Assembly (NCBI GenBank): GCA_020632925.1
Contig: JACKER010000024.1
Span: forward strand, 51,000 to 114,999
Length of the DNA: 64,000 bases
Direction of reading: 5' to 3'
Source: Alphaproteobacteria bacterium
Lineage (GTDB): Bacteria; Myxococcota_A; UBA796; GCA-2862545
Part shown: positions 1-7,338 of the stretch, one piece after another
Position numbering within the stretch: position 1 is the stretch's first letter
How the letters are laid out: each line of letters starts with the position of its first letter
Translations under genes and position numbers: made by a program
Notes under the pieces: model-generated
What the model saw: the letters and a program-made list of their open reading frames with translations, nothing else
Database searches by the model: none
What the model was told of the DNA's origin: nothing

Positions 1-1
1 G

Positions 2-637
2 GCCGGCTACGAGAACCACGGCGTGCTGGCGAACGCCAACATGGGCCTGCTGACCGCCGAGGCGGACGCGCACGTCGGCCCGAACGACGCGGGCTTCGCG
101 CTCGGGGCGGACATCATCTCCGGTGGGGTCGAGCTCGGGACGCGCGACGCGAAGTCCTCGACGGACTCCACCTTCGGCATCTCGGGCTCCATCGGCAGCC
201 CCGGCGCCTCCGCGCACCTGCTGTACGGCGACGCCGACGGCGACGGGTACCGGGAGTACGGCTTCGACATGTCCGGCATGTTCGGGCTCGGCTTCGGCAT
301 CAAGATGACGACCGAGGACCCGCTGCGGACGGCGATGGGCCCGATGGGCAGCCTCGTGCCGCAGAACATCAACCTCACCGAGCAGGCGGGCAACGCCGCG
401 GTCACGGCGGGCAACGCGGTCGCCGACGGCGCCGCCTGGACGTACAACCAGGCCGCCGCCGGTGTGGGTTGGGCTGGCGACCAGATCAGCAGCGGTGCGA
501 GCTGGGCTGGCGACCAGATCAGCAGCGGCGCGAGCTGGGCTGGCGACCAGATCAGCAGCGGCGCGAGCTGGGCCGGCGACAAGCTGAGCTCCGCCGGCAG
601 CGCGATCTCCGACGGGTGGAACTCCCTCTGGAACTGA
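2..637 (+). CDS. 3' part of a hypothetical repeat-tailed protein (start outside window)
   Basis: The reading frame is open from the left edge, so the N-terminus is missing and 211 residues are visible. The middle is Gly/Ala-rich, with an acidic DADGDGYREYG segment resembling a single calcium-binding loop. The last third becomes an amphipathic tail built from four 11-residue units (consensus WAGDQISSGAS), ending in WNSLWN. No signal peptide can be judged because the start is absent. I do not recognise the family. The tail could be a coiled or membrane-surface helix like other 11-mer repeat proteins, but that is inference. It converges on the lanthipeptide-locus membrane protein, with 8 bases between the stops. 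Confidence 0.75.
   Translation, partial: AGYENHGVLANANMGLLTAEADAHVGPNDAGFALGADIISGGVELGTRDAKSSTDSTFGISGSIGSPGASAHLLYGDADGDGYREYGFDMSGMFGLGFGIKMTTEDPLRTAMGPMGSLVPQNINLTEQAGNAAVTAGNAVADGAAWTYNQAAAGVGWAGDQISSGASWAGDQISSGASWAGDQISSGASWAGDKLSSAGSAISDGWNSLWN
470..601 (+). repeat. 33-bp tandem repeat, four units, coding
   Basis: Units at 470-502, 503-535, 536-568 and a diverged 569-601 each encode WAGDxxSSxxS. The first three differ by single bases (for example ggt versus ggc), so the duplication is recent enough to keep nucleotide identity. The unit is 11 codons, so copy-number change would keep the frame. Confidence 0.9.
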
Positions 638-645
638 CCTGACGG

Positions 646-1212
646 TCAGCTGGCGTCCAGCTCGTCCTTCCGAGCGAACAGGAAGAAGGCCCCCAGCGCG
701 CCCAACGCGAAGACCACCCCTCCGATCGCACCTGCCGCGAGCAGGGCGTTCGAGGGGCCGCGCTCCTCCTCGGTCTCCGCAGCGAAGATGGCGCCCGCGG
801 TCGACGTCTCCCCGCGGTTCGGCCCGCGGCGGATGGGCTCGGGGTCGGGACCGTGCGTGAGCGCGGGCTGACCGTCGAGCTTCCGATCGATGCACAGCAG
901 CACCTCCGCGCGGTCGTGCGCGACCTCGTCGCTGATGGGTCCCCCGTCCTTCTCGAACAGGCGCGCCACGCAGCTCCCATCGGTCGGATCGCAGTGGAGT
1001 GTGCGGCTCATGCAGTCCTGGACGAGCGCTTCGGCCTCGTCGTGGGGCAGGTCCTTCATCCGCTCGCCGACCTGCTGGAGCAGGGGCGTGTTCTCGGTGG
1101 CGATGATCCGGTCGGCTGCGCGGTTCGCGTTCACCAGGGCGCCCGTACAGACGATGGCGGGGAGGACCAGGACCATGGCCGCGAGCGAGGGTCCGATCTG
1201 ACGACGGATCAA
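646..1212 (-). CDS. Two-helix membrane protein downstream of the lanthipeptide transporter
   Basis: This 188-residue protein has an N-terminal hydrophobic segment (about residues 8-28, around SLAAMVLVLPAIV) and a second near the C-terminus (around residues 155-180, ending FFLFARKDELDAS). Between them is a roughly 120-residue loop with five Cys, including DCMSRTLHCDPTDGSC. I chose a TTG start because GGAGG lies five bases upstream; the frame stays open further but would run into the transporter gene. It is the last gene of the minus-strand lanthipeptide locus, 91 bases after the transporter stop. Position suggests immunity or an accessory role for the peptide, which is inference only; no family was recognised. 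Confidence 0.7.
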   Translation of the reverse strand: MIRRQIGPSLAAMVLVLPAIVCTGALVNANRAADRIIATENTPLLQQVGERMKDLPHDEAEALVQDCMSRTLHCDPTDGSCVARLFEKDGGPISDEVAHDRAEVLLCIDRKLDGQPALTHGPDPEPIRRGPNRGETSTAGAIFAAETEEERGPSNALLAAGAIGGVVFALGALGAFFLFARKDELDAS

Positions 1213-1303
1213 CACCACCTCCGAGGAGGGCCCATCCTCGCGCACGATGGTCGGCGGCGGGTTGGCGCTGGTGTGAATCCGGTGTGGATTCGAGCCCGCG
1301 AAT

Positions 1304-3532
1304 TCAGGACTGCGCGGTGACCAGCTTCGCGTAGGCGCCACCTCGGGCGAGGAGGGCTTCGTGCGTGCCCGTCTCGACCACGCGCCCCTGGTCGAGGACC
1401 ACGATGACGTCGGCGTCGACGACGGTGCTCAGCCGGTGGGCGACGACGACGCGCGTGCAGCGGAGCTCTGCGAGGTGGTCCATCACGCGGCGCTCGGTGA
1501 CCGTGTCGAGCTCGCTCGTCGCCTCGTCCAGCAGCAGGATGGCCGGTCGGCGGACGAGCGCCCTCGCGAGCGCGAGCCGCTGGCGCTGACCGCCCGAGAG
1601 GGTCGCGGCACCCTCGGCCAGGAGCGTCTCGTAGCCGGCGGGGAGCGCGAGCACGTCCTCGTGGAGCTCGGCGAGCCGTGCGGCGGACTCGATCTCCTCG
1701 AGCGTCGCGGTGGGGTGGGCGAGCGCGATGTTCGCTCGCACGGTCGTCCCGAACGCGTCCGATCCCTGCGTGACCACGCCCATCTGGCGTCGCACGCCGG
1801 GCTTGTCGAGCCCGCGCAGGTCCTGGTCGTCGAAGCGCACGGACCCCGTGGTCGGCAGGTAGAGCCCCACCAGCAGGCGCGCCAGCGTCGACTTGCCCGC
1901 GCCCGAGCGGCCCACCAGCGCGACCTTGGCGCCCGCGGGGATCTCGAGGTCCACGTCGGAGAGCACGGGCGCCTCGATGCTGCCGTAGGAGAAGCCCACG
2001 CCGCGGACCGAGATGGCGCCGGTGAGCACGGGTGCGGGCGCGACCTCGGCGTCGTCCTGCTCCGCGGGCTCGCCGAGCACGTCCTCGATGCGCGCGGCGT
2101 GGCTCTGGACCTCCTGCAGCTCGAGCGCCGTGGACACGAGCTGGGAGAGTGGCGTCAGGAAGCCGGCCGCCAACACGGACAGTCCGAGCATCGTCCCGAG
2201 CGACAGCGCCCCAGTCATCACGAGGTGGGCGCCCAGCACCAACACCGCCAGCGGCGCCCCGAGGAGCAACGCGCCGCGGACGGCCTCGACCCGGGCATGG
2301 AGTCGGCCCTTGTCCACGGCCACGTTGAGCTCGTCCACGTAGGCGTTCGACCAGCGCTCGACGGCGGCCGCTTCGGCGCCCATCGCCTTGAGCGTCTGGA
2401 TGCCGGACAGCAGGTCCACGAGCTTCGAGCTCGAGCGCGCCTCGATCTCCAGGCCCCGCGCGGTGAGCTCGCGGAAGCGTCGACCGGTGGCGGCGTAGAG
2501 CGCGAGGTGGCCGGCGCCGAGCAGCACCACCAGCGCGCCCATCGCGGGGCTCGTGGCGAGCAGGGCCACCAGGTAGGTCAGCACGAGACCCCCGTCGAGC
2601 ACGACGGAGACCGCGCGCGAGGTGAGGATGCGGCGGACCTCGCGGTAGCTGTCGAAGCGGGCGAGCAGGTCGCCCGAGGTGCGTCGGAGGAAGAAGGCGT
2701 AGGGCAGGCGCACGAGGTGGTCGAGGAAGCCGATGCCGAGCGAGGCGTCGAGCACGGCCTGGAGACGAACGAGGATCAGGCCCCGCGCGCGGTTCACCGC
2801 GAGCTGCGCGCCGACGAGCGCCGCGAGCCCCAGCGCGACGACCTGCAGCAGCGGCCCGTCGCCCGAGGGGACGACCTGATCGACGAGGGCGCCCGTGGCC
2901 AGTGGCAGCGCGAGCGCGAAGGCCTGGAGCAGCAGCGAGCAGCCGAGGATCAGCGCGAGCGGCCAGGCGTGGGCGGAGAGTCTCGCGGCGATCGCGGGCA
3001 GCGCCGAGCGAGCCTCGTCCCCGCGCTCGAAGGAGGGCCCGGGGAGCAGCTCGATCGCGACGCCGGTGAACGCCTCGTCCACGCCGTCCGCGCTCACGTC
3101 GCGGCGGCCGTTCGCGGGGTCGAGGATGCGCAGACCGCCGTCGCGCAGCGCGCGCTCCAGCACGACGAAGTGGTCCAGTCCCCAGTGGAGGATCGTGCCC
3201 GCGGGCAGGTCGCCCAGCGCCGAAGGCTCCACGCGCAGCCCGCGGGCGAGCAGGCCGTAGCCGCGGGCGGCGCGGGCCAGGGCCAGGGCGCTCACGCCGC
3301 CGCGCGCGGCACCGACCCGCTCGCGGACGTCGCGCAGCGGCAGCACCCGCCCGTGCCAGGCGAGCGTCATCGTGAGGCAGGCGGCGCCGCAGTCCGCGAT
3401 CTCCGTCTGCGGCACGAAGGGGATGCCCGTCCAGCGACGCCAGCCGGAGACCCGGAGCGCGCCCCCCTCCTCGGCCTCCGCGACGAGCCGTCGGACGGCG
3501 CGGGGGCGGAACAGCGCAGGGCGGGCGGTCAC
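1304..3532 (-). CDS. lanT: Peptidase-containing ABC transporter for the lanthipeptide (LanT type)
   Basis: This 742-residue protein has the three-part layout of bacteriocin-exporting PCAT transporters. The N-terminal C39 peptidase has catalytic Cys48 in ADCGAACLT, the His in LHWGLDHFVVL and an ILDPANG Asp. Six-helix exporter membrane segments follow (about 165-440), then an ATPase domain with Walker A GRSGAGKST (about 542), signature LSGGQRQR and Walker B LLLDEATSE. It should cleave the leader after the precursor's GG and export the core across the inner membrane. Its GTG start overlaps the LanM stop by four bases, so the two are translationally coupled. All catalytic motifs appear intact. 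Confidence 0.95.
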   Translation of the reverse strand: MTARPALFRPRAVRRLVAEAEEGGALRVSGWRRWTGIPFVPQTEIADCGAACLTMTLAWHGRVLPLRDVRERVGAARGGVSALALARAARGYGLLARGLRVEPSALGDLPAGTILHWGLDHFVVLERALRDGGLRILDPANGRRDVSADGVDEAFTGVAIELLPGPSFERGDEARSALPAIAARLSAHAWPLALILGCSLLLQAFALALPLATGALVDQVVPSGDGPLLQVVALGLAALVGAQLAVNRARGLILVRLQAVLDASLGIGFLDHLVRLPYAFFLRRTSGDLLARFDSYREVRRILTSRAVSVVLDGGLVLTYLVALLATSPAMGALVVLLGAGHLALYAATGRRFRELTARGLEIEARSSSKLVDLLSGIQTLKAMGAEAAAVERWSNAYVDELNVAVDKGRLHARVEAVRGALLLGAPLAVLVLGAHLVMTGALSLGTMLGLSVLAAGFLTPLSQLVSTALELQEVQSHAARIEDVLGEPAEQDDAEVAPAPVLTGAISVRGVGFSYGSIEAPVLSDVDLEIPAGAKVALVGRSGAGKSTLARLLVGLYLPTTGSVRFDDQDLRGLDKPGVRRQMGVVTQGSDAFGTTVRANIALAHPTATLEEIESAARLAELHEDVLALPAGYETLLAEGAATLSGGQRQRLALARALVRRPAILLLDEATSELDTVTERRVMDHLAELRCTRVVVAHRLSTVVDADVIVVLDQGRVVETGTHEALLARGGAYAKLVTAQS

Positions 3533-6500
3533 CGGTCACCCCGCGAGGCGAGCACGAGCACCGAGGGCACCACGTCGGGCGCGGCGACGCGCAACAGGCC
3601 GTAGCCGATGCCGGCGAGCCCCGTCATCAGGCCGGGCGCCTCGAGGCCGCCGAGCACACCGGTCGTCGGTCCACGGTCGGCCCAGCCGGCGAGGAGCTCC
3701 CGGACGGCGTCGTCGACCGCCCCCGACCAGTCTGCGCGCCGCATCGCGCGGCTCGCGCTGGCCACGAGCTCGAGGTTCCCGAGCGAGCCGTGGCAGAGCG
3801 ACTGGTTGAACGCGAAGCCGTCCGCGAGCGTGCGCGCGACCGTGTCCTCGATCTCCGCGAGCGTGCGCGCGTCCTCCGCGCCCGACGCCAGCCGCGCGAG
3901 CCCGATGCCCGGCGCGCCGTGGCACCAGGCGCCCGGCCCGTGGTCGTGGCCCGAGGAGCGCAGGTCGGACCAGCGGCCCTCTGCGTCGACCAGCGTGCGC
4001 TCGTAGAGCAGGGCCGCAGCGGCGACCTCGGCGAACCGTGGGTCGTCGGTGGCGTGGGAGAGGCGGTGGAGCGCGAGCGCGATGCCGGCGACCCCGTGCG
4101 CCATGCCACCGAGCGGCTGCTCCGAGGTCCCCGGGACGACCCAGCCCACACCGGGTCCAGCGGGCCGCACGGTCGCGAGCAGGCGCTCCCCGCACCGCCG
4201 GGCCACCGCCAGCGCCTCGGGGGAGCCCGTCCGGTCGTGCAGCGCCAGCAGCGCGAGCAGACACCCGGCGGACCCGCCGATCACGTCGACCTGGTCGTCG
4301 TCGTCGACCTGCTCCGCGAGCACCGGGACCAGGCCCTCGGCGAGCGCCGTCCACGACGGGTCCCCGAGCAGCTCGGCGAGCTGGACCATCGCCCAGAGGG
4401 GTCCGCTCCAGCCGGTGAAGGCGCCGATCCCGTCGGCCCCGACGCGCCGCTCGACCTGGGCGCGCAGCGTCGCCAGCACCTCGTCCAGCAGCGGGCGGTG
4501 GCGAGCGCCGCCGACGCGGTCCAGCGCCGCCAGGAAGAGCGCGATGCCCGACACGCCTCCGTACAGCTCGCAGCCCACCGGGCGGATCGAGGTGGAGCCG
4601 TCGGTGGCGGTGCTCTCGCCGACCCAGGACGCGAAGCCGTCCCCGCGGCAGGCGAGCTGCTCGAGGCGGTCGGCGATGGCGAGCGCGCCCGCCAGCGGGG
4701 TGTCGGCGTGGACGGGGGCGCTGGTGGTCGACAGCACCCGGGCCGTCCGCGGGCTGCCCGCCGAGAGCGAGGCGCTCACGTACCAGAGCTGGCGGAGCAC
4801 CGCGGCCTCGTCGAAGGCGGCGAGCCGAGCGCGGACCACGTCCATGCCGGCGCGCGGCAGGAAGTCCACGAAGGTCTCGCCGTCGCCGGACATCAGATCT
4901 CGGCTGGCGGGCGTCGTGACGAACACGGGGATGTCGCCCCACTGCAGCGCCGCCTGCTCGCTGTGCACGACGGGCGCCAGCTCCGGGCGCAGCGTGGCGT
5001 CGCGCCAGAGCCGGTCGAGGTAGCGGTCGCGGTCGAGCGCGTCGCGCAGCAGGTCGGGGTGCGTGCTGTCTCGCCAGGCGACCGCGTAGCGCTGGGTCGG
5101 GCGCAGGATCACGCGCACGGGGTCCGCGGAGAACGCGGCCAGCGGCCCGTTCTCGGCGAGCAGCTCCGCCCGCAGCTCGCTGATCAGGCGCGCCATGTCG
5201 AGGAAGCCCGCGACCACCTGGTCCGCGTGCTCCGCGTAGCCGACGGCCCGATCGCCGAGCTTCGGCGCGTGCTCGCCCTCCGGCATGGGCATCCGGCGGC
5301 GCGCGAGGCGCATGGTGTCGAGGCCCGCGTCCTGCCAGAAGGTGACCTCCTGCGGCGACACCTGGTCCCCGGAGGCGCCGAGGCCCGACAGGTCGACCGA
5401 GGCCTGGCCTCCGGGGATGTGGGTGCGCTCGGGCAGCAGACCCACGCCGAGCACGGAGGCGGCGAGGTCGGCGTTGACCAGCGCGGTGCCGGGGTCGGCG
5501 CCGTCGCCGAGCAGGCCCGGGTGGAACAGGGTCTCGGCGTCGATCAGCGCCGGGTGCTCGCCGACAGCCACCAGGTTCTCGAAGTGGACGTCGGTGCCCG
5601 CGAGCACGTGGAGCACGGCGAGCAGCCCGCCCGTGCGGCGGTAGTAGCGACCGACCGCAGCCTCGTCCTCGCAGGGCTCGTTGGCGAGGAAGGCCTGCCA
5701 GCCGTAGTCCCCGCGATCGAGCGTGGGCCACGGGCGGAAGCCGGGCGCGAAGCCGCGGTCACCGAGCCATCCGAGCAGCTCCTGCAGGTGGAGGTCCACG
5801 GCCAGCGACTTGGGCTTGTAGACCAGGCGGGCGCCCGAGGAGAACGCGAGCACGAGCACCACGCGGCCGCCTCGGTGCGGATCGCCGGCCTCGTGCGCGG
5901 CCACGAGCGGGTCGTCGACTGCGGGTCCGCCGGGCAGGCCCGCGATCAGGGCGCGATCGGACGAGAGCCGGGCCATCGCCTCGAGCCGCGCGTCGACCGC
6001 CTGCTCGATCGTGACGGTCAGGACGCGCGCGAGCACGGGCCACTCCTCGAAGAGCGTGGTCACCGCCTCGGCGTCGCGGAAGCGCTCGACGAAGCGCTCG
6101 AAGCGCTCGCGCGGCGTGTCGCCGGTCAGCGCGCCCTGGAGGCGGGCGACGGTGAGCTCGAGCACCATGGGCCGGCAGAGGAGGTTGAGGGTGTCGAGCG
6201 CGATGGGCTCGAACAGGAGCGCCGCGGTGCGCTCGCCGGTGGCCTCCACGAGCCGCGACCAGGCGTGACCGAGCATCGCGGCCGCGACGTGGAGGAAGCC
6301 GTGGTCGGGGCGCCGCGCGAGCCCAGGGGTCAGCGGGAAGGGCAGTCCCCGGGTGGTGGCGTGGGCGGCGAGGTCCGTGAGCCAACCGGGGAGCACGGCG
6401 TCGGCGTCGTCGGGCGTGTCGAGCAGCGCGACCAGCTGGTCCTCGGTGAGACCGATCGCCGCGAGACGTCCGGCGATCCCCTCGGCGCTCGTCTCGCGCC

Positions 6501-6627
6501 AGGCGTCGGCCCGCCGTCTTCCGCGAGCGGTGGGCGGGGTCTCCTGGGGCGGTCCCAGCCACGCGACGCGCTCGGAGAGCGTGAGGGCGCGGAGCCAGGC
6601 GGGGGAGGCGAGGGGAACGACGGACAT
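3529..6627 (-). CDS. lanM: Class II lanthipeptide synthetase LanM
   Basis: This 1032-residue bifunctional enzyme phosphorylates and dehydrates Ser/Thr in a precursor, then cyclises Cys onto them. The N-terminal dehydratase shows the LanM lipid-kinase-like motifs: LVYKPKS (Lys near 269), TDVHFENLVA (near 345) and LIDAETLFHP (near 362). The C-terminal LanC-like cyclase has the zinc ligands in WCHGAPGIG (near 901) and SLCHGSLG (near 943). The ATG start is preceded by GAGG at normal spacing; the longer open frame upstream is repeat-derived, low-complexity and not LanM-like. It sits between the precursor and its transporter, overlapping the latter by four bases. Length and motifs fit a functional enzyme. 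Confidence 0.96.
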   Translation of the reverse strand: MSVVPLASPAWLRALTLSERVAWLGPPQETPPTARGRRRADAWRETSAEGIAGRLAAIGLTEDQLVALLDTPDDADAVLPGWLTDLAAHATTRGLPFPLTPGLARRPDHGFLHVAAAMLGHAWSRLVEATGERTAALLFEPIALDTLNLLCRPMVLELTVARLQGALTGDTPRERFERFVERFRDAEAVTTLFEEWPVLARVLTVTIEQAVDARLEAMARLSSDRALIAGLPGGPAVDDPLVAAHEAGDPHRGGRVVLVLAFSSGARLVYKPKSLAVDLHLQELLGWLGDRGFAPGFRPWPTLDRGDYGWQAFLANEPCEDEAAVGRYYRRTGGLLAVLHVLAGTDVHFENLVAVGEHPALIDAETLFHPGLLGDGADPGTALVNADLAASVLGVGLLPERTHIPGGQASVDLSGLGASGDQVSPQEVTFWQDAGLDTMRLARRRMPMPEGEHAPKLGDRAVGYAEHADQVVAGFLDMARLISELRAELLAENGPLAAFSADPVRVILRPTQRYAVAWRDSTHPDLLRDALDRDRYLDRLWRDATLRPELAPVVHSEQAALQWGDIPVFVTTPASRDLMSGDGETFVDFLPRAGMDVVRARLAAFDEAAVLRQLWYVSASLSAGSPRTARVLSTTSAPVHADTPLAGALAIADRLEQLACRGDGFASWVGESTATDGSTSIRPVGCELYGGVSGIALFLAALDRVGGARHRPLLDEVLATLRAQVERRVGADGIGAFTGWSGPLWAMVQLAELLGDPSWTALAEGLVPVLAEQVDDDDQVDVIGGSAGCLLALLALHDRTGSPEALAVARRCGERLLATVRPAGPGVGWVVPGTSEQPLGGMAHGVAGIALALHRLSHATDDPRFAEVAAAALLYERTLVDAEGRWSDLRSSGHDHGPGAWCHGAPGIGLARLASGAEDARTLAEIEDTVARTLADGFAFNQSLCHGSLGNLELVASASRAMRRADWSGAVDDAVRELLAGWADRGPTTGVLGGLEAPGLMTGLAGIGYGLLRVAAPDVVPSVLVLASRGDR

Positions 6628-6704
6628 GGTGACCTCGATGGGGGCGGACGGGGTTGCGCACGAGGGGAGGGTCGTCGGGCCCGTCCGAAGTGCCGATGCG
6701 CTTC

Positions 6705-6730
6705 GGGAGCGGGAGCGGGAGCGGGAGCGG
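6705..6730. repeat. GGGAGC hexanucleotide repeat, about 4.3 units
   Basis: There are four exact GGGAGC units plus GG, 80-100 bases upstream of the LanM start. The tract is non-coding and a plausible slippage site. Confidence 0.85.
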
Positions 6731-6756
6731 ATGCACCGACAGCCCCAGCCCCGGTC

Positions 6757-6796
6757 TCGGACGCGAAGCGGACGTGCCGCCGTAGGTGTCGCGCGA
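6757..6796. repeat. 40-bp direct repeat, copy 1
   Basis: Identical to 6868-6907 over 40 bases (core GACGCGAAGCGGACGTGCCG). It is followed at 6800-6817 by an 18-base block ending GGTCTGA, which recurs with one extra C at 6949-6967. The two copies therefore look like a duplicated composite element, with about 40 bases of extra sequence inside copy 2. Confidence 0.9.
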
Positions 6797-6867
6797 CCAG
6801 AGCCCCCTTCGGTCTGAAGCAACCTTCCATCCGGAGGTCTGGGAAAGCCCAGACGACCCGGAGGTGG

Positions 6868-6907
6868 TCGGACGCGAAGCGGACGTGCCGCCGTAGGTGT
6901 CGCGCGA
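6868..6907. repeat. 40-bp direct repeat, copy 2
   Basis: Exact copy of 6757-6796, starting 111 bases further on. Its downstream partner block at 6949-6967 overlaps the hairpin and ends against the precursor stop codon. Confidence 0.9.
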
Positions 6908-6940
6908 GGCAGACCGAGCGCCGACGGCGGGGGGTGACGA

Positions 6941-6957
6941 GGGGGGCGGAGCCCCCC
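6941..6957 (-). terminator. GC-rich hairpin after the lanthipeptide precursor (attenuator-like)
   Basis: GGGGGGC and GCCCCCC form a perfect 7-bp stem around a GGA loop, starting 12 bases after the precursor stop on the minus strand. There is no T-run, so it is not a classical terminator. Lanthipeptide operons often place such a stem-loop here to make precursor mRNA more abundant than synthetase mRNA. Confidence 0.6.
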
Positions 6958-6969
6958 TACGGTCTGAGC

Positions 6970-7191
6970 TCAGGTCGAGAGGCAGTTGAAGTCGCGGGTG
7001 ATCGTGCAGTACACGCCGCAGACCGTGCGACACCAGGACAGGTAGGTGGCGCCGCCCTGGACCTCGCCGAGCTCGGCGTCGGTCAGCTCGATCGCGCCCA
7101 CCGGGGCCTCGATCTCGGCCAGCTCGGCGTCGGACAGGCCGGCGCGCAGCTCGGGGTTCTTGAGGGCGGCGGCGAGGTTCTTCTTGTTCAT
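6970..7191 (-). CDS. lanA: Class II lanthipeptide precursor (LanA)
   Basis: This 73-residue precursor begins MNKKNLAAALKNPELRAG. It has an acidic helical leader ending ELTDAELGEVQGG, the double-Gly type cut by C39 peptidases. The predicted core after Gly47 is 26 residues, starting ATYLSWCRTVCGVYC and ending FNCLST. It holds four Cys and seven Ser/Thr, enough for up to four (methyl)lanthionine rings. GGAG lies six bases before the ATG. It precedes LanM and LanT on the same strand and has a sigma-54-like promoter at 7255-7270. The leader resembles mersacidin-type leaders, but I do not recognise the core as a known product. The substrate relation to LanM/LanT is inferred from position and leader type. 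Confidence 0.93.
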   Translation of the reverse strand: MNKKNLAAALKNPELRAGLSDAELAEIEAPVGAIELTDAELGEVQGGATYLSWCRTVCGVYCTITRDFNCLST

Positions 7192-7254
7192 GACAGGCTC
7201 CATTCGGGTTCGGAGCGGCCGGTTCGTTCCGGCGTCGCTCGTGCCTGGGACAGA

Positions 7255-7270
7255 TGCACGGCGTGGGCCA
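7255..7270 (-). promoter_or_regulatory. Sigma-54-type -24/-12 promoter of the lanthipeptide precursor
   Basis: On the minus strand the sequence is TGGCCCACGCCGTGCA, against consensus TGGCAC-R-N4-TTGCW. GG and GC are separated by the required 10 bases, and only two fixed positions differ. The start point would fall near 7244, giving a leader of about 50 bases before the precursor ATG. The adjacent 9663-11069 gene encodes a regulator of the AAA+ class that works with sigma-54, which strengthens the call. Confidence 0.6.
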
Positions 7271-7338
7271 GGTTCGACCGACGGGGGGACCTGGGCTATC
7301 GGGCGGTCGCGGTGGGCGCGCACGTGCGCCCGCCCGAG

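Larger units (their letters stand above)
6628..6969 (-). other. 342-base precursor-synthetase spacer with repeats and a hairpin
   Basis: No gene is evident here. The spacer between the lanthipeptide precursor and LanM holds a GGGAGC hexamer run, two 40-base direct repeats and a GC-rich hairpin next to the precursor stop. On the minus strand the repeats can be read as RDTYGGTSASRP, but that frame lacks a start with a ribosome site and joins unrelated low-complexity sequence, so I treat it as non-coding leader for lanM. Confidence 0.7.

Noticed and set aside
6628..6969. Minus-strand RDTYGGTSASRP repeats as extra peptide precursors
   Set aside because: No leader, no GG cleavage site, no Cys and no start with a ribosome site; they reflect the nucleotide repeat.
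7207..7276. Three GGTTCG hexamers between the precursor and the kinase
   Set aside because: Uneven spacing (14 and 50 bases) and high chance frequency in this composition.
3790..7338. Long plus-strand open frame continuous with the kinase at 7339
   Set aside because: It is antisense to lanM and rich in Arg/Glu/Gln of the kind produced by opposite-strand reading of GC-rich genes; the kinase has its own plausible ATG.
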